Shown here: piece after piece, positions 41,254 through 50,256 of the stretch
Layout of the letters: every line of letters begins with the position of its first letter
How positions within the stretch are numbered: position 1 is the first letter of the stretch
NCBI RefSeq assembly: GCF_013373795.3
Contig: NZ_CP088022.1
Location: 4,588,001-4,652,000, forward strand
Source of the DNA: Bradyrhizobium quebecense
GTDB taxonomy: Bacteria > Pseudomonadota > Alphaproteobacteria > Rhizobiales > Xanthobacteraceae
DNA length: 64,000 bases
Direction: 5' to 3'
Position numbers and translations under genes: made by a program
Notes under the pieces: model-generated
Told to the model about the DNA's origin: nothing
Databases searched by the model: none
Seen by the model: only the letters and a program-made list of their open reading frames with translations

Positions 41254-41319
41254 CTAACGCGAAGGCGCGTCAAGCACCATCGAACGCGGGCGCGCGATCT
41301 GCGAAATAAACGATTTCAT
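41254..41319 (-). CDS. Possible 21-residue leader peptide upstream of the ABC exporter
   Basis: The frame reads MKSFISQIARPRSMVLDAPS plus Arg and stop, with GGGAG about seven bases before ATG. It is on the same strand as the exporter, 149 bp upstream of it. It could be a regulatory leader or a short unrelated gene; length alone gives little support. Confidence 0.3.
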   Translation of the reverse strand: MKSFISQIARPRSMVLDAPSR

Positions 41320-41469
41320 GCGCATCTCCCGGGTTCGAGTAAGGAATGCGCTGCTTATAAATGCATCACGCGCGATTGGCAAGATGGCAAGCGCGTGAGT
41401 GCGTCAATGTGTCGGCGATGCAACGCTCTGCACGCCAACGGGCGCACACCGCGTGCGAAGCCGATGCGC

Positions 41470-43059
41470 TCAATGCGCGTCGCCGCCGCCTGCGGTCATC
41501 GACGGCGGCTTGTTGACGAACAGCACCAGGAGGCTGAGGCCGACATAGAACAGCGACAGCATGAAGAAGGCGTCGCCATAGCTCATCACCTGGGCCTGGC
41601 GATGCACGAGCTGCGAGAGCTGCTTCATCGCCATGGTGGCGGCATCACCCATGCCCTGCAGGCGCTGGCTGAAATTGTTGAGGGTCTCGACCGCGGTCGT
41701 GTTGCCCCAGGTCACGCGGTCCTGCAGCCGCGAGATGTGCAGATCGGTGCGGTCGTTGAGCACCTCGTTGATCACGGCGAGCCCGACCGCGCCGCCGAGA
41801 TTGCGCATCAGGTTGAACAGGCCGGAAGCGTTCTTGACGCGGTCCTGCGGCAGCGTGGCGAGTGCGATGTTGTTGGTTGGCACCATCGCGCACATCATGC
41901 CGATGCCGCGCAGGATCTGCGGCACCAGCAGCTCGTAGAAATCGTACTCGCGGGTGATCCAGGTCATCTGCCAGGAACCGAGCGCGAAGGTGACGAGGCC
42001 GAAGGCGATGATGTAGCGCAGATCGACCTTCTGCATCAGCCGGCCGACCACCGGCGCCATGAAGAACATCGTCAGGCCGGAGATGAACATGGTCTCGCCG
42101 ATCATCAGCGCGCTGTAGCCGCGGATCTCGGCGAGATAGCGCGGATAGACGTAGGTCAGGCCGTAGAGCCCGATGCCGATGCAGAACTGCAGCACGCAGC
42201 CGACCGCGAAGTTGCGGTTGGAGAAGGCATAGAGATCGACGATCGGCTCCTCCGCGGTCAGCACCCGCCAGAAGAAGGCGATCGCCGAGACGAAGCAGAC
42301 CGCGGCGCAGATCGCCACCGAGGTGTCCTGCAGCCATTCATACTGCGGGCCTTCCTCGAGCACATATTCGAGCGAGCCGAGGAAGCCGCCCATGAAGATC
42401 AGGCCCCACCAGTCGAACCGGTCGAGCAGCGCGAAGTTCGGCTGGTCGAAATCGATCAGCGCCAGCACGCCGATGGTGATGATGACGCCGGGCACGACGT
42501 TGATGAAGAACAGCCAGTGCCACGACATCAGATCGGTGATGTAGCCGCCGACGGTCGGCCCAACGGTCGGCGCCAAGGTCGCGACCAGCCCGATGATCGG
42601 CGCGACGATGTAGAACTTGGAGCGCGGAAAGATCGTGTAGGCCGAGGCGAACACCGTCGGGATCATGCCGGCGCCGAGGAAGCCTTGCAACGCGCGCCAC
42701 AGGATCATCTGCTCGATCGAGGAGGCGAAGCCGCACAAGAGGCTCGACACCGTGAAGCCGAACGCCGAGATCGCAAACAACAGCCGGGTGCCGAGCGCGC
42801 GCGACAGGAAGCCGGACAGCGGGATCGCGATCACCTCGGCGATCAGATAGGCGGTCTGCACCCACGACACTTCGGTCGAAGACGCCGACAGGCCGGCCTG
42901 GATCTCGGTGAGCGAGGCCGAGACAATCTGGATGTCCAGGATCGACATGAACATGCCGAACACCATTATGATGAAGGCGACCACCCGCTTGGGCTGGAGC
43001 CGCTCGGACTCCGAGGCGCCGGTCATCATCGAGGGAGAGGCAGTGGTCGCGTCGGCCAT
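41470..43059 (-). CDS. emrB: EmrB/QacA family 14-helix drug exporter (DHA2)
   Basis: A 529-residue MFS protein with about 14 hydrophobic segments. Family marks are the helix 1 motif FGMFMSILDIQIVSASLTEI (motif D1), GFLSRALGTRLLF (motif A), RALQGFLGAGMIPTVFASAY and GPTVGGYITDLMSWHWLFFI (motif C region). It pairs with the membrane fusion protein encoded 50 bp upstream and an outer membrane channel from elsewhere, exporting toxic compounds across both membranes. A TetR gene is divergent from the pair. Confidence 0.94.
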   Translation of the reverse strand: MADATTASPSMMTGASESERLQPKRVVAFIIMVFGMFMSILDIQIVSASLTEIQAGLSASSTEVSWVQTAYLIAEVIAIPLSGFLSRALGTRLLFAISAFGFTVSSLLCGFASSIEQMILWRALQGFLGAGMIPTVFASAYTIFPRSKFYIVAPIIGLVATLAPTVGPTVGGYITDLMSWHWLFFINVVPGVIITIGVLALIDFDQPNFALLDRFDWWGLIFMGGFLGSLEYVLEEGPQYEWLQDTSVAICAAVCFVSAIAFFWRVLTAEEPIVDLYAFSNRNFAVGCVLQFCIGIGLYGLTYVYPRYLAEIRGYSALMIGETMFISGLTMFFMAPVVGRLMQKVDLRYIIAFGLVTFALGSWQMTWITREYDFYELLVPQILRGIGMMCAMVPTNNIALATLPQDRVKNASGLFNLMRNLGGAVGLAVINEVLNDRTDLHISRLQDRVTWGNTTAVETLNNFSQRLQGMGDAATMAMKQLSQLVHRQAQVMSYGDAFFMLSLFYVGLSLLVLFVNKPPSMTAGGGDAH

Positions 43060-43109
43060 GGGCTCATCAGGCTCCGCGCTTCGAACCCGCGGTCCGAAGC
43101 TTCAAGGCA

Positions 43110-44453
43110 TCACTGCGGATGGATCATCATCGGCGCGTCGAGGTCGGTATCGGCGTCGGCGTCGGCCGCGCCCTCTCGCGTGTCGACGGTGGTGTAGACC
43201 GACATGCCGGCGCGCAGCATGCCCTGCTTCGCGACGCTGTTCGGCACCCGGATGCGGACCGGCAGACGCTGCACGATCTTGGTGAAGTTGCCTGTGGCGT
43301 TGTCGGGCGGCAGCAGCGTGAACACCGAGCCCGCGGCCGGCGAGATGCTGTCGACGATGCCGGTGAACTTGCGGAAGCCGTAGGCGTCGACCTTGATCGT
43401 CACCCGTTGTCCGGTGCGGATGCGCTTGAGCTGGGTCTCTTTGTAGTTGGCGTCGATGAAGACGCCGTCGAGCGGCACCACATTGCCGAGCCGCTGGCCG
43501 ACATTGATGTAATCGCCGGTGTTGACGAGACGGTTGGAGAAGGTGCCGTCGACCGGCGCGCGCACCTTCGTGAAATCGAGATCGCGCTCGGCCTTGGCGA
43601 GTTGGGTCTGCAACTCGGCGAGCTGGGCGCGGGCCTCGGCCTGCTGCGCCTTGGTGACATCGACGTTGCTCTTTGCGGCGTCGTAGGCAGCCTGCGCCGA
43701 TCGCACGGCGGCCGCGCCCTGATCACGGCCGGCTTCGGAGACTTCGAAGGTGGCGCGCGAGGCAAAGCCCTTGGTGCTCAGCGCCTGCTGGCGATCGAAA
43801 TCGAGATCGGCGCGCTTCAGGCCGGCTTCGGCGGAGACGAGCTGCGCCTGCGCCTGCTCGACCGAGCTTTCGGCCGCCGCGACCTGGCGACCGATGCGCT
43901 CGATCGTCGCCTGCTGGGTCGCGATCCGCGTGCGCGCGGCATCGACCGCGATACGATAGTCGCCGTCATCGATCCGGAAGATCACATCACCTGCACGCAC
44001 CAGCGCGTTGTCGCCGGGCAGGATCGCCGCGATATGGCCCGCGACGCGCGCGCCGAGCATGGTGTTGTTGGCCCGGACATAGGCGTCGTCGGTCGAGATG
44101 TAGAAGCGCCCGACCATCAGGTAGTAAGCGGCATAGCTCGCGGCGGCGAGCGCGAGCAGCCCGAGCACGCCCATCATCACGAATCTGCGCTTGCCGGACT
44201 TCGGCGCCGCGGCGGCGGCCGACGCCGCCTTCTCGGGCGCAGCCGCCGGCGGCGCCTCAGCGGGACGCTTGTCGCCGGGACCCTTTTCGCCGGGACTCTT
44301 GTCGCCGGGACCCTTGGCTTCGTCGGCCCATTTGGCTTCGTCAGCGCGGCCCTGCTCACCGAGATCGGCGGACGCGTCGCGCGCCATCGCGTCCGCGGCC
44401 ATCTCAGGCCCGGAACGAACAATGCGTGCAGCCTGATCCCGTGCTGCGGCCAT
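43110..44453 (-). CDS. emrA: EmrA/HlyD-type membrane fusion protein
   Basis: A 447-residue periplasmic adaptor. The cytoplasmic N-terminus (about 90 residues) is unusual: rich in Ala, Lys, Glu and Gly, with GDKSPGEKGPGDKRP repeats. One membrane helix (about 96-116) is followed by the lipoyl half-motif DDAYVRANNTMLGARVAGHI, a long coiled coil with Gln/Ala heptads, and the closing lipoyl half VRAPVDGTFSNRLVNTGDYI. It links the inner membrane pump EmrB to an outer membrane channel. The start MAAARDQAARIVR at 44453 is preferred over a longer one across the operator region. Confidence 0.93.
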   Translation of the reverse strand: MAAARDQAARIVRSGPEMAADAMARDASADLGEQGRADEAKWADEAKGPGDKSPGEKGPGDKRPAEAPPAAAPEKAASAAAAAPKSGKRRFVMMGVLGLLALAAASYAAYYLMVGRFYISTDDAYVRANNTMLGARVAGHIAAILPGDNALVRAGDVIFRIDDGDYRIAVDAARTRIATQQATIERIGRQVAAAESSVEQAQAQLVSAEAGLKRADLDFDRQQALSTKGFASRATFEVSEAGRDQGAAAVRSAQAAYDAAKSNVDVTKAQQAEARAQLAELQTQLAKAERDLDFTKVRAPVDGTFSNRLVNTGDYINVGQRLGNVVPLDGVFIDANYKETQLKRIRTGQRVTIKVDAYGFRKFTGIVDSISPAAGSVFTLLPPDNATGNFTKIVQRLPVRIRVPNSVAKQGMLRAGMSVYTTVDTREGAADADADTDLDAPMMIHPQ

Positions 44454-44535
44454 ATCCGAGGCTCCCCACCAAAATCTTGACGCGCGCAATGGCCGAAGAA
44501 GGGCCGTGCGGCGCATCGTCACTGCCACTAATACC

Positions 44536-44558
44536 ATTGACCGAACGGTTCGGTCAAT
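44536..44558. promoter_or_regulatory. Probable TetR operator, 23-bp perfect palindrome
   Basis: ATTGACCGAAC, a central G, and GTTCGGTCAAT form perfect 11-bp arms. The site lies between the divergent emrA (start 44453) and tetR (start 44643), overlapping where both promoters must be. TTGACC also resembles a -35 box. Size and position fit the operator of the neighbouring TetR repressor. Confidence 0.8.
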
Positions 44559-44642
44559 CTACATTCCCGCCAAGCAGATTATAAGGCTTCGATTCTTCCC
44601 GGACTGATTCTGGGTTGAGTTCTTTCGCGAGAAGCTAAATCA

Positions 44643-45290
44643 ATGGTTGCAGCGCCCCCAACCCCCCTCCACCTCGTCGTCGGCGACGAGGAGTCCTCGA
44701 AGCGTCGCCAGATCCTGGACGGCGCCCGCAAGGTATTCCTGGAGCTCGGCTTCGACGGCGCCAGCATGGGCGAGATCGCCCGCGCCGCGGGGGTCTCCAA
44801 GGGCACCCTGTACGTGTATTTCCCCGACAAGGCCGGGCTGTTCGCGGCGATTGTCGAGGAGGAAAAGCGCGAGCAGGGCAAGGTCGCCTTCAACTTCGAT
44901 CCGGCACGCGACGTCGACACCACCCTCCCCGAATTCGGCCGCGCCTATGTCGCGGTGCTGTGCCGCCCCGGCGGCGGCTCGGCGATCCGCACCGTGATGG
45001 CGATCGCCGAGCGGATGCCCGAGCTCGGCAGCCGGTTCTACACCCATGTGATCGCCCACACCGTCGACCGCTTCGCCGCCTATCTCGAGGCGCGCGCCGC
45101 GCTCGGCGAGCTCGTGATCGACGACTATCAGCTCGCGGCCTGGCAGTTCATGCAGATGTGCCAGGCAACGCTGTTCCAGGCATTCATCTTCCAGGCCAAT
45201 CCGTCGCCCTCGCCGGAGCGGATCGCAACTGTCGTCGACAGCGCGACGCGCGTGTTCTTCGCGGCGTACCGGCCGAAGCAGGCGGATTGA
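44643..45290 (+). CDS. TetR family repressor of the EmrAB pump
   Basis: A 215-residue regulator. The N-terminal HTH (about residues 22-68) contains RRQILDGARKVFLELGFDGA and MGEIARAAGVSKGTLYVYFP; the C-terminal part (FGRAYVAVLC, IAERMPELGSRFYTHV) resembles the TetR_C_33/AefR-type ligand domain. It likely binds the palindrome before its gene, repressing itself and emrAB until a toxic ligand enters the cell. Confidence 0.92.
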   Translation: MVAAPPTPLHLVVGDEESSKRRQILDGARKVFLELGFDGASMGEIARAAGVSKGTLYVYFPDKAGLFAAIVEEEKREQGKVAFNFDPARDVDTTLPEFGRAYVAVLCRPGGGSAIRTVMAIAERMPELGSRFYTHVIAHTVDRFAAYLEARAALGELVIDDYQLAAWQFMQMCQATLFQAFIFQANPSPSPERIATVVDSATRVFFAAYRPKQAD

Positions 45291-45350
45291 TCCCCTGCCG
45301 TCGCAAGAGTGACGGTCCAATACGTCTATTTCTTTTGGAAGGACCGCAAC

Positions 45351-45398
45351 TTGGCGCTTGTCGCGCGACGCCACCTCGCGCGACAATTCCCTGCATGA
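45351..45398 (+). other. Possible leader peptide before the LuxR-type gene
   Basis: GGAAGGA at 45337-45343 has ideal spacing (seven bases) to TTG 45351, which opens a 15-codon frame ending in TGA 45396-45398. That TGA overlaps the ATG of the regulator (ATGA). The regulator ATG itself has no nearby ribosome-binding site, so it may be translated by coupling. Confidence 0.35.
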
Positions 45399-46492
45399 AC
45401 GGGGATATCGACCCAGATCAAATGTCCAGCGTGATGGCGCGGCTGGGGGAGGCAGTGGTCGACCCGACGGCGTGGACCGACATCATGACGTCGATCTGCG
45501 AAGCGGTGGGCGCCACCGGCGCCGTGCTGCTGCAAAGCGACGTGCGGACCCCGGACGTGCCGCGCACCGCGTCGACCGAAGAGATGGTGCAGCTCTACTT
45601 CGCACACAACTGGCATGAGCAGGATTCGCGCGCTCCAGGCGTTCCGCGAGCAATGGCCGGCGAAGTGATCACCGATCAGGACTTGTTGACGCCCGAGCAG
45701 ATCCGGTCGGATCCGATGTACAATGAAGTGTTGTATCCGTTCGGCTTCAAATGGTTCGCCGGCATCGGCTTCTGGGCCGACAGCGCACCGTGGGTGCCGA
45801 CGTTGCAGCGCACCGGAAAGGAAGGACATTTCGATACACGCGAGACGCGGCTGCTGGCTCAGCTGGGGCCGCGCCTGACGGAGACAGCGACGCTGTCGAC
45901 TGCGGTCGGACGCATCGCGCTCGCCTCCATGACCGGCATTCTCGACCGGGTGCGGCAGCCAGCCGTCGCACTCGACCGCGCGGGCCTCGTGATCGATCGC
46001 AACGAAGCCGCCGATGCCGGCTTCGACGCGGACATCAGGATCAGGGATCGCCGGCTGATCGTGCGCGACAAAGCGGCACAGGCACGGCTTGATCAAGTCG
46101 TCGATCTGATCCGCGCCGCACCCGAACGCGCGGCGCTGCCGATCGAGCCGATCCTGATCCGCCGTACGCACAAGGGGCCTGTTGTGTTGCGCGTGTTGCC
46201 GATCGACGGTGCGGCACGCAACGCCTTCCTCGGCGCGCGGGCGATGCTGGTCTTCGTCAATTTGACGCCACGCGCGATGCCCGAGCCCGGCATGATCGCG
46301 CAGGCATTCGGCCTCACGCCGGCAGAAGCGCGGCTGGTGGCGCTGCTCGCGGGCGGCCTCTCGATCGCCGACGCTGCCGAACGGCTCGGGATCGTTCGCG
46401 ACACGGCACGCAACCAGTTGAAGTCGGCCTTCGCCAAAACCGGCACGCACCGCCAGCCCGAACTGGTCAACCTCGTCCTTCGGATCGCCTGA
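45395..46492 (+). CDS. LuxR-family transcriptional regulator
   Basis: A 365-residue protein. A GAF/PAS-like N-terminal sensor region (about 1-290) is followed by a LuxR-type HTH (about 300-360) in AFGLTPAEARLVALLAGGLS, IADAAERLGIVRDTARNQLK and SAFAKTGTHRQPELVNLVL, where the usual GxSxxEIA...TVKxH is changed to TARNQLKS. Such stand-alone regulators sense a small ligand; none can be named. The metalloprotease and PKD genes lie next on the opposite strand. Confidence 0.88.
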   Translation: MNGDIDPDQMSSVMARLGEAVVDPTAWTDIMTSICEAVGATGAVLLQSDVRTPDVPRTASTEEMVQLYFAHNWHEQDSRAPGVPRAMAGEVITDQDLLTPEQIRSDPMYNEVLYPFGFKWFAGIGFWADSAPWVPTLQRTGKEGHFDTRETRLLAQLGPRLTETATLSTAVGRIALASMTGILDRVRQPAVALDRAGLVIDRNEAADAGFDADIRIRDRRLIVRDKAAQARLDQVVDLIRAAPERAALPIEPILIRRTHKGPVVLRVLPIDGAARNAFLGARAMLVFVNLTPRAMPEPGMIAQAFGLTPAEARLVALLAGGLSIADAAERLGIVRDTARNQLKSAFAKTGTHRQPELVNLVLRIA

Positions 46493-46504
46493 GAGAGATT
46501 CGAC

Positions 46505-46861
46505 TCAATCCACAATGATGGTCACCCGCCCGATTTCGCCCAGCACGGCCGGGCGTTGACCGCCGTACGCGCCGCTCTTGAGCACGGCCGTATACGACCC
46601 AGCCGCGCGATAGACGTGCGTCCGTCGAAAGCCGCGGATCGGTGAGATCGTGTCATCGGTCCGGCCGTCGCCGAAATCGAGCACGACCACCCCCTCCGGC
46701 ATCCCCGGCCCCATGCCGGTGAAGGTCACCTCGAGCGGCGCTGCGCCCGAGATCGGCGAAGCAGCAAGAGCACTTGTCGCGTTCATCTGCGTCGTCGCGG
46801 TCATGTCGATCACACCAAGGGTGATTGCGGAGATGGCAAATGCCGGCAAACGCCACGTCAT
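46505..46861 (-). CDS. Small exported PKD-domain protein
   Basis: A 118-residue protein from ATG 46861. The N-terminal 25-35 residues are hydrophobic with Ala-rich cleavage options (SALAASPIS). The rest matches a single PKD fold: APLEVTFTGMG near the start, VVVLDFGDGRTDD, the strand FRRTHVYRAAGSYTAVLK, and a final VTIIVD. PKD domains mediate binding of proteins or polysaccharides outside the cell. It ends 12 bp from the LuxR gene (convergent) and follows the broken metalloprotease gene by 85 bp on the same strand, so it may have been co-expressed with it. Confidence 0.75.
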   Translation of the reverse strand: MTWRLPAFAISAITLGVIDMTATTQMNATSALAASPISGAAPLEVTFTGMGPGMPEGVVVLDFGDGRTDDTISPIRGFRRTHVYRAAGSYTAVLKSGAYGGQRPAVLGEIGRVTIIVD

Positions 46862-46946
46862 TTCGAATGTCCCGATCAACCACCCGCCGCAAGCAGCTTG
46901 CGGCGGGAGGTTTTATGAATCAAGCGGCAGGACGACCTCCTCCGGC

Positions 46947-49880
46947 TCAGACCAGATGGAAATCGCCTGCGTGCGCTTGCAGCTCCGCCGCCTTGATTCC
47001 GGCAAAGGTGATCGTATCGCCGAACGCGTCCGTTATGACAGCGCCGGCGGCGGTATCGGCCGTGTGATTGGATAGCATGTCGTTCACGCTGGCGAAGATC
47101 GACTTGTCGAGTTGCACGGCGTCATTGTGCGCAACGAAATCGGTGATCACGTTGGTGCCGAAATGCGGGCGGAACAGGAACGTGTCCGGCCGTTGTTGCC
47201 GGTCAGCGTGTCCCCATCGCCGCCGATCAGCACGTCCGGGCCATTGCCGCCGATCAGGATGTCGTGCCCCGCCGAGCCGTCGAGCACGTCCTGGCCGTTG
47301 CCGCCGTTCAGCGTGGTGTGGCTTCCCGCCTGGTAGTCGACGCCGGGATTGAACACGACGATGCTCAGCGTCGACGACGCGGTTGCGCCATGCGGGTCGG
47401 CAATCGTGTAGGCGAAGGTGTCCTGCGCGACGATCTGCGACGGCAAGCCGCCCTTGTTGGCGACATAGACATAGCTGCCGTCCGCATTCAGCGTCAGCGA
47501 GCCGTAGGTGCCCGCGATGGTGTGCCCGACATTGCCGGCCGCCCCGTCGACGGCGCTGACCACCGAGTGCCCCTGATCGTGGATGTCAGGATCGGTGTCG
47601 TTGGACAGCACGCCGTGCGACGCGTCAACCGACAGCGTCGACTTCTTCGCCGTGCCGTTGCTGTCCGCGACCGCGATCGGCGCATCGTTGGCACCGTTGA
47701 TGGTGACGACGACATCCTGTGTGACGGCCCCGCCATTCGCATCGTCGATGACGACGGGCACCGTGACGGTGAGGCTCTCGCCGACCGACAGGAAATCGAG
47801 ATCCTTGTCGACGATGCTGTAGCTCCAGTCGATCTTGCCCGCGTTGGTATTGCCGGCCTCGGGTACGATCGTAAACGCCGCCTCGAGCGAGGCGATCTGC
47901 GTCGGCGTGAGTTCCGACGTGTAGTCGTGCGTCGAGTCCTGCCAGGTCACCGTCTCGCCGGCGGCATCGATCGTCGCAGTCGGCCGGTCGTTGAGATCGG
48001 GATCGGTGAAGGCGATCGTGCCGGAGGTCGCATCCGGCGTCGAACTTCCGGTAACGCCGGGCAACTCGCTGATCGTCCCCGTCAGGTTGGAGAGTGCCGG
48101 CACCACCGACACGGGATCATTGGTGCCGGTGAAGACGACTGTGATCTGCTGGGTCGAGGTGTCGCTGACGCTCGAGCCGGTGTGGTGGTCGGCCACCGTG
48201 ACGTCGTAGACCACGGTCAACGTCTCGCCCGTCGCCAGGAAGTCCAGATTCCTGTCCGCCAGGTCGAACTGCCAGTTGAGCGTCCCGCTGGTGCCGTCGA
48301 CGCCAATCGAATCGGTCAGCGCCGTTGCCAGCGCCGCCTGCGTCGCGAGCGGAACCGTGACGCCGCCGGACCAGGTCGCGGTATCAAACGCCTCACTCGC
48401 GGTGTGAGTGTCGCCGGCATTCGCATCGGTGAACGTCAGTGTGCCGAGAAGTTCCTGCAGCGAGGCGGAATTGGTGGTGTTGGCCAATTCGGTCAGCGGA
48501 TGCGGGGATCCGGATCGGGCGACAGCACCGGCGGACGGTTCAGCACCTCGGTCTCGTTGAATGTGCCGTCGGCGAACTCGAATTTCTGGATGTTGGTGAC
48601 GGTGTCGGTGCCGTCAGGTGACCCGCCGCGCTGGTCGGCGATCTGGATCGCGCCGCTGCCGAGCAGGGTCGCGATGTATTGCAGCCGGGTGCCGCTGTAG
48701 ACCACCGTGTTGGTGCCGCCCCGCCATCGATCGTGTCGTTGCCGCCATTGCCGCGAAGCACGTTGTCGGCGGCGTTGCCGACGATCGTGTCGTTGCCCGA
48801 GCCGCCATTGGCGTCCTCGATCAGCGATGCGATCTCGGTCGGGTTAGTCGGATCGATCAGCGCATTGGCGATGTTGCCGCGCGCGAAATACTCGGCACCG
48901 CCCGCCCCGTCATTGCCGAGATCGGCGCGCTGCGCATGCGCCGCGCTGGTGTCCAGAATGGTCCAGGCACCGGGATCGAGATCGATGGAGAGGTTGGTCG
49001 TGTAATTGGAGAAGTCGTAGGTGTCGGTGCCGCCACCATCCCACAGCGTCATCAGCACGAAATTGCTTTGCGGCGCGCCCTGCCCGACGCCATCGATGAA
49101 CTCCTCGCCGGTGGTCACGCTCCAGGTGTAGGTGGTGTTGCCGTTGTGCGCCGTGGCACCATAGTTCGCGCCGTACATGTACTGCAGCGCGGCGATGTCA
49201 TCCTGCATGTAGGTGGTCGGATGATCGGGCGCGTTGTCGCCATTGGTCGCATTGTCGCCAGGAAACTGGCTGTAGGTCATCACCGAGTATTCGTAGGAAT
49301 TGTGATCAGCCGGCAGCGCGGGGAACGTCACGCCGTGCCCGTCCTGCGTGACGTGGCCGTGCTTCAATCCGAGATTATGGCCGGTCTCGTGCATGATGCC
49401 GGCCGCATCCTGGAAGCTGCCGAGCACCGGATTGGTGTAGCCGCCGGTGACGAACCATGCGTCGCCTTGCGCACCCATCGCGGAGAACGGGGCGCTGCCA
49501 TTGTAGCCCAGTTCGGGCGGATTGGCCTCCGCGGTGCCGGGCGCGTTGCCGGGGACGTGCAGTCCAGTGTGCAAGGCGACACTGCTGTCGTCGGTGTAGT
49601 CGATCTTGTCGGCATTGGCGTAGCGCAGCGTCGCGCCGGCGCTCGTCGTCTCGGTGAAGGTGAGATTGGTGAAGCTTGCGATGTTGGTGAGCGCCGTACG
49701 TACCGCTGTCTGCTGTGCCGCGGTGAACGCGCTGAAATTGTCGATCTCCTGATAGCCGTATTCAGCGGTGCCGGTGGGGAACGAAAACGTCAGATTCTGC
49801 GCGCCGCCCGAACCCCACTCCCATCCCCAGAGAATGCCATCGATATCTGGATTACCGGACAGATTAACAACTTGAGTCAT
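46947..49880 (-). pseudogene. Serralysin-like metalloprotease with VCBS/cadherin-like and RTX repeats, three frameshifts
   Basis: Joining three frames gives a secreted protein of about 978 residues. Domains in order: M10 protease (residues 1-270) with zinc motif HETGHNLGLKHG and Met-turn SVMTYSQFPG; a first RTX block (GSGNDTIVGNAADNVLRGN); two VCBS-like repeats of about 110 residues (each ending FTGTNDPVS or INGANDAP) and a related third one; a second RTX block (LNGGNGQDVLDGSAGHDILI); and a hydrophobic-acidic end typical of type I secretion substrates. There is no signal peptide. Single bases are missing near 48717-48720 (G run), 48505-48508 (C run) and 47194-47200. The start is ATG 49880, with CGGAG upstream. 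As read, only the protease domain would be made. Confidence 0.85.
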
Positions 49881-50223
49881 GGGAAAACTCCGTTTTGGGT
49901 GAAATGAAAAACGTCCCCAATTCCGTTCAGTTGTCGTACTGAAGCGCGATGCAATCCTTTCTGCTGAGGGTGATTCCGATTTCAAAATTTGCGACGCAAA
50001 GGCCGCTGGATCCGGGATTCACGAGCACCGCACCTGAAATCTGCGGCGGCGCGCGAGATTGTTAGGCTTGCGGCAACCACAAGTCAAACGTGTTTCTAAC
50101 TATGGCAAAATCATAAATTGTTAGATGAATTCGTCGAAAATTTTGTGCGTGTCAGGTTACGTTCTGTGGGCAGTCTCATTCTGTGAGGGTAGTGTGATCG
50201 TCACAGACAAGGAGGCACGGTCC
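49881..50223. other. A+T-rich gap before the metalloprotease gene
   Basis: No gene is supported. GC content drops at 50050-50165 (for instance around ATCATAAATTGTTAGATGAA). This should hold the protease promoter on the minus strand. Near 50193-50205 TGTGA-TCG-TCACA forms a short inverted repeat ahead of the GNAT gene. Confidence 0.3.
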
Positions 50224-50256
50224 GTGACTCCAATCACACGGGATCATCGTCGATGA
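50224..50256 (+). other. Possible 10-codon leader peptide before the GNAT gene
   Basis: AAGGAGG at 50210-50216 is followed by GTG 50224, reading MTPITRDHRR and TGA 50254-50256. The stop overlaps the GNAT start ATG 50253 (ATGA). The GNAT ATG has no ribosome-binding site of its own, so coupled translation from the leader is plausible. Confidence 0.45.

Noticed and set aside
41395..43197. 600-codon plus-strand frame opposite emrB
   Set aside because: Shadow frame; product is rich in charged residues and has no start signal.
50193..50205. CRP-like site TGTGA-N3-TCACA
   Set aside because: The CRP spacer is six bases, not three, so the match is likely accidental.
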